DNA of 64,000 nucleotides, taken from positions 1,674,001-1,738,000 of the forward strand of contig OZ014422.1 of NCBI GenBank assembly GCA_963965975.1, read 5' to 3'. The position numbers were made by a program, and so were the translations under genes. Under the pieces are notes generated by a model. It saw only the letters and a list, made by a program, of their open reading frames with translations. It searched no databases and was not told the origin of the DNA. The stretch comes from Xestospongia bergquistia. Taxonomy: Eukaryota; Porifera; Demospongiae; Haplosclerida; Petrosiidae. Below, piece by piece: positions 1 to 11,400 of the stretch. Each line of letters begins with the position of its first letter. The stretch's first letter is position 1.

Positions 1-814
1 ATATTAAACGGAGGACATTATTTTACATAGTAAGAATAAAATCCCTAGTTAAGAAAGACAAATAAAGTGTATTACTAGTACTCGTAACATCACAGTTACT
101 TAAATAATTTAGATATAAAAGATATCACTGTAGATTGTGATGTAGTCAATAGACTCCAATGTCTAACAGCTAGCATAGCTAGGATAAACGAGTATAATAG
201 ACACTTATGCGAAAATATTGCTTTAGTAGCAGCAATTTAGAACTGTCTTTAGTTCATTATTGTAGTACACATTAACTATATACTAAATAATTATGCAGCA
301 ACTTTTTTAATAGGTCTAGCTATATATATATATATATATACACACACATATAATGTATATATATTTCATATCACTGGTTGAAACTATATTTTTAATTGTT
401 GTTCCAAATGAAACACCTGTCATTAATTGCTGATATGATGATAACAAACCAAAGCCATCCCATTTGGCAATGTATGATGGTACATATTGTGTATTGATTA
501 TAGTATCATACATTAGAACAAAATCACTGGAGCCACTATATCAATGCAATATGGTTTGTTCTTATAATAACTTTCCCTTCTATAGCTACACGAATAAACT
601 CAACTGTAGCAAATGATGTCAAAACAACCATTGAGATCTAGATTAGATTAGGTTGATGGTAACATATGGTCTTCAAATTAGCAGATAAAATACTATGGAA
701 TTTGCAGGCTTGATTGACACTCACTTATTCATGTCAATTTACTATATGAATCGTACATTTCATAGTATCCACAATTTCCACAAATATACATGATGTATAA
801 CATTACTACTTCAA

Positions 815-1058
815 CACTGTAAAAATTGATTAGTTAATTTAACCAATACATGGTTATGTGGGTTGCATATGTAAAATGTAACCTTAATACTACTTTGATT
901 ACTAATGTGCTATGAAATTATTGGCTATGTACCTACATAAACAGTAGGACATTAGTAATGAAAACAGTATTATGCTTACTTTTCTAGCAAAAATAAGTTT
1001 GTAATTGCAACCTGTATAACCAAATAATGGTTAAATCAACCAATCATTTTTTACAGTG
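815..1058. mobile_element. MITE-like element, copy 1, about 50-bp terminal inverted repeats
   Basis: The left end (CACTGTAAAAATTGATTAG...) and the reverse complement of the right end (CACTGTAAAAAATGATTGG...) match over roughly 50 bases, including GGTTGATTTAACCA-like and GGTTATRYRGGTTGC-like blocks. The interior is about 140 bp, AT-rich and non-coding. I find no clear target-site duplication. Short length, long inverted repeats and no coding capacity fit a non-autonomous DNA transposon. The superfamily is unassigned; the CACTG termini are only suggestive. Confidence 0.65.
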
Positions 1059-1710
1059 AATGATATGGATAGTATCCCAGATATATATTGAAAAATAAGC
1101 TATGGCAATTACAATACCACACACATACGCGCACATCATTCTGCATAGACCATTCATTTTAATGTCAACCTAATTCTGTTCTGATAACTGTCCAATATTA
1201 GCATTAAGGAAAGTATATTTTGACCATACTTAAACTCTACACCATACAGTAGTAGTGAAATCGAGCTACTATATCTATCCATCCATCCATCTATATATCT
1301 CTCTATCTATATCTAAACAAGACCAGATTTATATGGTATTCTTGCTTACTTAGCTATATAGCTCTACAACAGATGATAATTGATGTGTACATGTCAATAT
1401 GTTTTAATTGCAATCTGCCAGATGTATATTATCTTAGTTAATTATGCCAGATACTTAATTAAATAATTATTTCATCAATCTAAGATTACCGTTATATATG
1501 GACATTTATTGTAAAATAAAGTGTATATTTATGGCAATTTAAGAAGTAGTAGTACCATCAAGTTCAAATATAATTTGTTTTGTGGGTCATTTGCTTGTAT
1601 AATATTATTAAACAGGAAATATTATCATTTCCATAACAAAAAATATGATAACTAACCTTATACTTTAAATTGTAATAAGACTAGAATAAACATTATTACA
1701 TAATACTTGA

Positions 1711-1977
1711 CACTGCACGCTATAAAAAGTAATTGGTTGATTTAACAATATAAATGGTTATACAGATTGCATATACGCAGCAAATTATTTGATGCAAACT
1801 GAAAATAAATATCATACTGTTTTCATTTCTAACATACTATTATAATAAATGATTGTTTAGTCATTCTGATAGTATACACTAGGAATAAAAAATGTATGAT
1901 GTTTAGTTTAAACGCATGCAACCTGTATAACCATATTTTGGTTAAATCAACCAATTTATTTTTCAGTATGATTATCT
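1711..1977. mobile_element. MITE-like element, copy 2, same family as 815-1058
   Basis: The terminal blocks repeat those of the copy at 815-1058. The left end contains AATTGGTTGATTTAAC and GGTTATACAGATTGCATA. The right end contains GCAACCTGTATAACCATA and GGTTAAATCAACCAATTT. The termini are more degraded: the left end reads CACTGCACGC and the right end TTTTTCAGTATG. It is probably an older copy. No open reading frame is visible inside. Confidence 0.6.
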
Positions 1978-2010
1978 ATTATATTTTTTCCTAAATAAAA
2001 GAAGAGTGTG

Positions 2011-2012
<2 letters not shown>

Positions 2013-2074
<62 letters not shown>
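2013..2074. repeat. (GA)n microsatellite
   Basis: An uninterrupted run of about 31 GA dinucleotides lies roughly 190 bp upstream of the gene A start codon. A pure run of this length is expected to be length-polymorphic. GA/TC tracts near promoters can exclude nucleosomes or bind GAGA-type factors, but nothing here proves a regulatory role. Confidence 0.95.
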
Positions 2075-2076
<2 letters not shown>

Positions 2077-2165
2077 ATATAAAAGATATCATTAATATCA
2101 GTACATGCTATGAATAATCAACGTATAGTATCAGATTTAAATATTATCAAGCCCCCGAAATGGAA

Positions 2166-2222
2166 TAACGTCATACTTTCAGCTGTAACAGGAAATCCTG
2201 TTCCCTATTTTTATAAAAAAAG
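2166..2222 (+). promoter_or_regulatory. Candidate core promoter of gene A
   Basis: The stretch holds a CRE-like block (AACGTCAT, about 2167-2174), a palindrome AACAGGAAATCCTGTT (2187-2202) whose centre resembles a kappa-B half-site pair, and a TATA-like TTTTATAAAAAA (2210-2222) about 45-55 bp before the start codon. Spacing and order fit a TATA promoter. The assignment rests only on motif position. Confidence 0.35.
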
Positions 2223-2266
2223 TCGTCGCTCCCATACATCGCTCAACTGTCAACGAACTGCCTGTA

Positions 2267-2439
2267 ATGGATTCTACTGATTCTGAAGACTCAGACAACA
2301 AGTTTAAGTAAGGATATATATAACTAGGACACATGACTGTATATACAGTGAAACTGAATCCGAACAGGGACTGCCAGATCCCAAAAAATTGCCTTTAGTG
2401 GCTCTGAACTAAATGATGTATATATTTGATGAATTTGTG

Positions 2440-2492
<53 letters not shown>

Positions 2493-5400
2493 CACTATTG
2501 AATATGCACCACACACACCTATATAATTTTACAAAACTTTCACAAGATTAAACAATGCGCTCAAGCAAAAATTAAATTATGCATATAACAATTGTTAGCA
2601 ATGCTGTGAATGGGAGAATTGAAACATACCCTTAATATTTAGTATAATATTTCTTTTGTGACCTAGCACCATACTTTTGCACACTACTTTAATTGTAGCT
2701 ATTAGAGCAATTGCTATTTTAATGATAATTTTCTTATTATCCACGCCATATCACTCCTATCTTATGGGGCGCCGTTTGTGTCAAAATTGGAAATTTTTTA
2801 TGATATAATAAATAAGTCATTATTTATTAAAATATACGGAAGCTTCAGACGGACGTTCCAATTTCAATATAACGGTAGTTTTAATGTCCGTCCTTGACTT
2901 CCCTAAATAATAGACCTACAATATACAACAAAAGTCAGGGACCCAACCTAACTGGAAACATCTCGCTGATGCTCGATTCTAAGAGATGTCTCGTGGTACT
3001 CGCGCTCCGCGTTTTATTAAGTAACAATAAAAAGTAAATCATAACATGTTAAATGTACCATTGAATGTATTTAATTTTGACACAAACGGCGCTCCACAAA
3101 TAAGAAGTAAATCAACAATAATCTGATAAATAATGACTCTTATTTATTATATCATGATAATTTTTCAATTTTGACACAAACGGCGCCTCATACTATCTAG
3201 CTTGTGTACTTTTATCAGGTATTATTTAGATATACAGCTGCATAAACTTGCATGCATGCATCATGCATATGCATAGTCATATGTCCATTTCAACTTCAAA
3301 GAAAATTAATATATAGTATGGTTTTACAAATCATTATTATTGTTCATTCATGCATACATGCAGTTTGCAGAGTACAAGCAATTTTAACTTGAGCAAGAAC
3401 AACCATGGGCAATCAACAGGTGGTGAAGGTTTGTTTCACTAATAAAAGCTGTTGGATATATAGATATATCTGTATCATGTTAGACGAGACTGAAGATTCA
3501 AAACTAGATGAAATTGATCAGCCAACAGGTAGCTTTAGAAAAGCTTAAGGCTAATGCCTTTATTACATATATTTGTGAATATTTCTTAGGAGTGCCTCCC
3601 AAACTAAGTGTCAATAACTCAAAGTTTGATGGAGGTTTGTTTTAAAATATATTAAAAAATATAATGGATGTGAAAAAATTATAGAAAAAGGTAACTCAAT
3701 TGATCATGGGAATAACCAATCAGTGGGTTGGAAAGGTTTGTTGCAAAAAATATTAGCAGCAAAATGTTTAGGAATGTTTTGCTAGGTAAATCTCCACAAC
3801 CAGACAAGAATGATCAGCCAACAGGTGGTGAAGGTTTGTTGTCAAAATATTAATATCACATGTAAATGAACATTTGTTAGGTGAATGTCCTAAAGTAGAC
3901 AAGAATGACCAGGGAACAGGCATTGAAGGTTAAAGATGAAAAACAATTAATAGTATACGGAAATAAATATATATTTGTTAAATCATAGGTGAAACTCCTA
4001 AAACAAATGAGAAGAACCAGCCAACAGGTGGTGAAGGTTTGTTATCCAAAAAGTTTTAATAGCACATATAAATGGAAGTGTATTAATTAGGTGAACCTAC
4101 TAAACAAGGCAAGAATGATCAGCCAACAGATGGTGAAGGTTTGTTATCCAAAACATTTTAATAGCACATATAAATGGAAGTGTATTAATTAGGTGAACCT
4201 ACTAAACAAGGCAAGAATGATCAGCCATCAGATGGTGAAGGTTTGTTATCCAAAACATTTTAATAGCACATATAAATGGAAGTGTATTAATTAGGTGAAC
4301 CTACTAAACAAGGCAAGAATGATCAGCCAACAGATGGTAAAGGTTTGTTATCCAAAACATTTTAATAGCACATATAAACGGAAGTTTATTAATTAGGTGA
4401 ACCTACTAAACAAGGCAAGAACGATCAGCCAACAGATGGTAAAGGTTTGTTATCCAAAAAATTATAATAGAACATAAGTTTATTAATTAGGTGAACCTAC
4501 TAAACAAGGCAAGAACGATCAGCCAACAGATGGTAAAGGTTTGTTATCCAAAAAATTATAATAGAACATAAGTTTATTAATTAGGTGAACCTACTAAACA
4601 AGGCAAGAATGATCAGCCAACAGATGGTGAAGGTTTGCTATCCAAAAAATTATAATAGAACATAAGTTTATTAATTAGGTGAACCTACTAAACAAAGCAA
4701 GAATGATCAGCCAACAGATGGTGAAGGTTTGTTATCCAAAAAATTATAATAGAACATAAGTTTATTAATTAGATGAACCTACTAAACAAGGCAAGAATGA
4801 TCAGCCAACAGATGGTGAAGGTTTGTTATCCAAAAAATTATAATAGAACATAAGTTTATTAATTAGGTGAACCTACTGAACAAGGCAAGAATGATCAGTC
4901 ATCAGATGGTGAAGGTTTGTTATCCAAAACATTTTAATAGAACATAAGTTTATTAATTAGGTGAACCTACTAAACAAGGCAAGAATGATCAGCCAACAGA
5001 TGGTGAAGGTTTGTTGCTATTAGCTGGCATACGTAAAATTAATAAATGTTTAGGTGAAATTAATAAACCAGACAAAGATGACCAGCCAATTGATGAAGGT
5101 TTGTTGTCAAAAAAAAAAACTAGTATATGTACATGTTAATTAGGTGTACCTCTTAAAAGAGGCAAGAGGGACCAAACAACAGACAGTGAAGGTTTGTTGT
5201 TATTAGCTAGAACATAATAAATAAATTATTGTTGAGTTATTCCTTTAAATCAGAGAAAAAAGATCAGTCAACAGATATTGAAATTGAAAACGATGTCCCT
5301 CTTAAAAAGCCTGATTTTAGTAAGAACTAAGATAACAGTTTCTTATAGATATTATTACTATAGCAATACGAGTTCGATTAGATTTATATGAGCATTCATT

Positions 5401-8400
5401 TGAAATTGAAGCAATGAACATCACAGAGCTGAAACCACAAACTAGACAAGATTTTATTAAGATTCTTTTCTCTTCCCAAACCACAAAACATCATTTTCTT
5501 TGTTTTAAACTGAAGGATGGTTTTCCTGATTCAAATGACTTGACACATGCATATATTGCCATAAATGACCAAGACAATTATATGTTCAGCGATCAGTGCA
5601 ATGCTGATATCCCAGTCTTCTTGATAACTTTGGAAGATGGAAAGCAACTACTAAGCAGAGATGACTTTTCGTGCATAGTATTTCCTACTTCAATATCAGG
5701 AAAAGTTATACCTGAACCTGATGGTAGTCAACAAAAAGATGAGAGTCAGCAAAAAGGATATGGCATTACAGAAAGTGAGATTTAGTTAGAACAATGAAAA
5801 AAATTATCTTTTCAACATTACATCAGAAATTGGAAGAGGAATTAAATGGATTGTAAGAGGTGGTTCACATGGTGATACTTTGTCATCACAGTTACATTTT
5901 GTTAAAAAACAAACAGAAGGTATATCATTTTCTTTAAAAGCATTTAAAGGAGATATTGAGATGTTAACGACAGCTGTGTACCAGGTAACTATTACAACAA
6001 TTATGATATCTAATTTTTATGAAAATAATTTTCAGGATAGCGAACTGAAATCACTTCTTCAAAGTTTCATACGCTCATATTTGAGAAGTAAAATGACTCA
6101 AGATTTTCCTTTTTTTTTGGTTCTTTCTTATGTTTTATGGCAATACATGTGAGTTCTTTGATTTAAATATTGCTTTATGTCATATATTACTTAATTTCAG
6201 TAAAGAAAGCAAGCCAGGTGCTACAAGTGAAATTAATAAATTCGTTAACGAGTGTCAAGATTGTTTTGATAATATTCAGCCAGCTCAAATATGTTCTGTC
6301 CTAACTAAATTCTATGAATGGTAAATAATACAATTGTCTTCTTGTCATTAAATTTCTTGTAGTAAACATTTTACCATGGAAACACTGACAGTAACAGAAA
6401 TTTTAGAGACAGATGTCTTTTCTTTGCTACATAAAGCACTGCTTTGGCATGTAAACTTTAGGAAGGGGAGACTCCCTCTTAAAAAGGAGAAAGGTCATCT
6501 CAAAATTCTTTTTTCTTGGAGTATGTATTAATTCTACTTTATGCACTTGTCACTGCTAATTTACAGTTGCTGTTTCTTTAAAATCTTCCAGCTATTCTAG
6601 CAAAGTGAATATGCATGACCTACATCAATTATGGTCTCATTTGCCATTTGTAAGTACTTTTATACAAAACCTGCATTATACATATAAATTCAGAAAGGTC
6701 TCAATATTTCTGGGAGTGTTGTTGAAGTAATTTTAGATGGAATGAAACTCTGTGAGCAGCTGGATTTAGAGGATTTGTCATTTACTATGACAGAATTTAA
6801 TAATCTTGTACTCTCTAATAAACTGCGAACATTTTATGAGATGCAGTGCGTTCATTTTCAATGTTATTTGTGATAACATGTACATTTCACATATATGCAT
6901 TAGATCTATTACCTTAACACTCCATAATGCAAACAAGATTCAAGAAGAATCTCATTTCAATTCATTTATGAGTGAAATGCGAATAGTTCATGAGGCTGAG
7001 ATGGATAAAAATCGTGGACAGTATATTCATCTTAGTTCAACTAATAATAGGAGAGTAGAAGTAATTAATGAGGTATATTGAGTGATGCTACTCTATTTGG
7101 TTTCAAGTTTTATTGACCAATTGCACTGACACAATTTGGTATTATTCATTAAGTGTTTTATACAAGCAAAAAGCTATTGTTTGGATTGTCATTATATCTA
7201 TCTATTTGTAGGGTTTAATTTTTATTGATAGCATGTGGCTTGTTATGACTGAAAGGTCATGGGAAACCTCTCAAAACATGAGAGATGAACTGCAGAAATG
7301 GGTGGAGTTCTTCCTAAAATTCGTAGATATTTTAAATGACAACTTTGAAATCTACTTAAAACCATTTCTAAGTTGCAGTATTGTATTTCTGAGAGAGTTA
7401 GCAGAGCTACATGTTAGTTCTATATTTAATGTACACATTGCTCTTTGTACTTCATCAATTCACTTTCTATAGTTTCAGCAAATGCTAGAGGAGAATCTAT
7501 TGCAAATGAAAATTACACAAATCACTCATTTGTATACTTTCACTGATATATTTTCTAGTGAGGTTAGTGCTTGTTGCACATATTCAGATTGTTAGTTAGG
7601 CCATATATTTATCATCCTTATTTACACAATCTATAGCATGCATTATATGTGTCAGAACAGCTGTAATAGCATTGCTTGTTTATCCTGTTTGCTTTTGTAG
7701 CTACTATTTTCTCTTGAATATTCAAGTTAGGTTGCATGCTTGTCGTGTATCAATATGATACATTTGTCCATAGACTTCCTTAACATTTTTAAATAACACT
7801 ATCGATATTACCTGGTTATTAATTATGCAAGTAATATGTAATATTTATAGCAGCAAGTATTATTTTTTAGCTTTTGGCCAAATATATGAAGGAGTACATT
7901 GAACAAGTTAAGTCATCACAAATATCTGTAAAGCTCTCAGATGATTTTTGGAAACCTTTACTATCCGAAGTAGTGAAAAGGTGATCAATTATTCATAACT
8001 AAGTTCATACAATATACTTTAATTACCAATACTTTAAACCATTCTTTAGGTTTCCTGGTCCCTCAAATCATGACTTTGTTTGCTTACTACTTCTTGAAGT
8101 CAAAAATAAATACTTTCAAAGAGGAGCAGTTCATCGGTATGTTTTAGATCTGATCAAACTTGATGTAAAAGGATTAATGGAGATTCAAGATGCTATTGAT
8201 GAAACAATTTTAACAAAATTTACTGATAGTCTTCAAGAGTCGTTATTTACAAGTAACTTTGGCAGACATTTTCAAATGAAAACGTTCTTGGTAAATTTAA
8301 TTAATAAGTATATAGTAACTTCAAACTTCTACCCATTCTTATTAGGATCACCTGTCACGAAAAAATAGTTTGACCACTGTAGATTCAATCCTTCTTAAAA

Positions 8401-11400
8401 TGCTTCCACCTATAGTGAGTACATTGTTTTATCGATATCATTAACATCAATTCTATAATGCTAGATTTTACAGCCAAGAAATGTAAGAGGAGAAAGTGTA
8501 GATACAATTCATTTAGTGAATGAACAGTTGAATGAACAAATTAAGTCAGCCTTTTTTAACCCAAATGAGATTCAAGTGTTTAGTTGGACTATTCTTGGCA
8601 ATGTATGCCAAAAGATGAACACTATACCACAAGAAATAATACCTATGGTGTATGAATGGTTTTGTGACAATGCTACTGTTCTTAAATCAATAGCTGAGCC
8701 TTATCAAGTTTACCTTGCCACGGTTTCCAGTGAACAGAGTGAATGTACTAATGAACTAATTGACTTTGTTAGCAATACTGATATTATTGTTGAAGACATA
8801 GAGATCCCTTTTGAAATCACTCCTCATGCAAGAGATTATCTGAAGTTACTGAGGCGTATGTTTCAACTTCTCTTGAAAGCTTACAATAAAGTTGCTACAG
8901 ATGTATTAAATATAGAAGAGCTAAAGTCTCTCCAATCTCCTGCAAAAAAGCTAACATCAATTGGAACATCATTGTGCATGTCAACATGCATCACTGAGGA
9001 GTTAATCCTTAAGAAACTTGAACGATTTGATATGATTTACAGAGAACTTAAAAAATGTCTATTGTTCTGCAAACCAACTGGTGAATGGTGAGTTATTTCA
9101 TAAAGCCAGGCTACTCTGGTACATTATTATTAGTCTATTATTCCTATTGCATGAGAGTAGTAAACAAAATTAGTAGGATGAAGGGGCTTTTCAAAAATGT
9201 GATGGGAATGTCAGGCTATAATTATGACTGATGACACCAATATATGTGCTTTACTGAAATACATATTTCACATTTTACATTAATTTCATGTTAAAGTGAT
9301 GGAATTATTTTTAGTAACATAACAGTTTTGCTATAACTAATATGAAATAAGTCTAAAGAAAAGTAGCCTCTAGTAAAGGAGCAAAAAAGGACTTTTATAC
9401 TCAATTATAAATTCAGCTATTGTCTAAAAGTTTACATCTTTAGCCAGCTGGCTAGGAAAAGAATATGATTCATTGATTATCAACTATGACTGCATGATCA
9501 GACTCATCAACTCACTGTACATTCTAGTATTATTTGTCAATATAAACAGGTTTACTATATTTAAATAATGTCATAGTGATACAAGCATAGATGTTTCACA
9601 ATGACATATCATTTTCTGGTTTCATTGTTGTACATTTTGTTGCAGTATTGGTCTTCTTTCGCTATTTCGTGATTACAATGTTGCAATGGAGCCACAATTA
9701 CTGGAAGAGCTGCAGAAATGTGTTGCTTTTCCTGATGATAGAGCTTCTGATGATTTTATTACCTGTGAAGTAAATGGTCTGAAACTCTCAAAATATCTTA
9801 GTTTAAAGTCTGCTGAAGTATTTAAGGATAACTTATGCAGAGGATTAGCAGTTGTTGAGAAAGAAATGTCTTTTTTTGCATATTTTCATACTCAACAAAG
9901 TTCCCTTTTTTCTCAATTTATGGAAAAACATCTCTGTGCTGAAAGTAATCAAACTCATAGCATTGAAGAATTTGGAGATGCATTAAGACTAACTCAGGCT
10001 ACCTTTAAGGAAATTCTGGAAGGGACTGCTCATTTCAGTGATATTACTGAAATAGCTAATATAACTTTAGCCCATATTTCTAATGAATTTGACCTTCTAA
10101 AGCATTTCTTTAAATATGATTCAAATTCTTTGAAGCATTTTGAAGATATGATAACTCTCAAAAGTCTACTACCAACTATTATGCACACTGAAACAGTTTG
10201 CCAGACATTTCACTTGGATGCTTGCTTAGAAGACCAGAATTTCCAGAGGCTTCAGAATTTAGCTAAAGAGTTAGATGAAGATAAGATTTCAACACTTGAA
10301 TTACAAGAAGCTTCTCAGTTTTTACAAAAAGCTATTCGTTGGTTTGGTGTGGACAACAGTCAAAAAGATTGGAAATTCCCTCAGGTTCTCGAAGTACTTA
10401 GTAAAAGTAATGTTTTGTACGATTTTTTAGCAGACAATAACTTTTTGGGAGAAAGAGGCCAAATACTTTTTCAACAACAATTTAGTCTAGTGAATCAACA
10501 GCTACAAGGAGAGGAGTATCAGCAAGAGATACTGAGCCATTTATCTGTTGCGTACAAATTCATTATTTCTCTAAATGTTGAATCATTTCAAGCTTTCATC
10601 AAAAAATGTGATCTCTCCCAAAATGTAGCTGAACTTAATAATGTAAATCACAAAGTCGATTCATTACGACTATGGTTCTCAAGAATTGAAGTAAGCTAAA
10701 TGCAGAGCATTAATGCGTGTTTACATTTTCATGTAGGAAGACTCTGTAAAGAACATTTCTGCTGACCTAACCTCCATTTGTGCAACAGGAGTTTTTAAAA
10801 TTGTTGCTACAACAACAGGGAGTGAACGGATAATCCTTCAATTCCAATCAGAAGCTCACAAAAAGAGTCTTGAGTGGGATATAGACAGAATTCAAGATTT
10901 TGTGAGAAAACTTGGATTTCTTGAACTTGATGAAAAAGAAAAGCAAACTGAATTATTCCTTTTCTATTATGAGGTAATACTTTTTAGATGTTTATATACC
11001 ATATACAAAAACATCAAATTCCATTATACAGACTGCAGATAGGCTCCAAAATGAAACAAAATGTCTCTATAAACTTGGACATCCAATTTATTCTATGCCT
11101 GGGCATATTGATGAGATTGAGTGCTTTCAACAGAAGGAAATAGCATCGGAAAAGGTAACATTCATAATCTTGAATTATTACAGTATGTATATTATGTACA
11201 GCTACATAAAGTCCATGATGAAGTAGAGAAGTGGATTGAACAAGCTGAAAAACTACTTGATGAATATCATTGGCTTGTACTTTTGAATAATACAAAATTG
11301 ATGAAAATGTACAAACTACTGAAGTCAAATGAAGATTCAAGTATTTTGAGTAGTGAAGTCAAGAAAGAGTTGGGTATTCTATTTGTCAATGAAATAGACA

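Larger units (their letters stand above)
1..2266. other. Intergenic region upstream of gene A
   Basis: No convincing coding exon is visible on either strand. The stretch is AT-rich. It holds an AT/AC microsatellite near 321-350, two related MITE-like elements (815-1058 and 1711-1977), a long GA microsatellite (2013-2074) and a possible core promoter for gene A at about 2166-2222. I see no CARD or Death coding sequence here, so gene A seems to lack the N-terminal death-fold module found in gene B. Confidence 0.6.

Noticed and set aside
316..513. Open reading frame on the minus strand near the left end
   Set aside because: Low-complexity Ile/Tyr/Cys translation from an AT/AC microsatellite; no homology or splice context.
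5320..5348. 29-nt intron in gene A
   Set aside because: The next in-frame acceptor (TATAG at 5359-5363) gives a 44-nt intron in the same frame, in line with the other introns.
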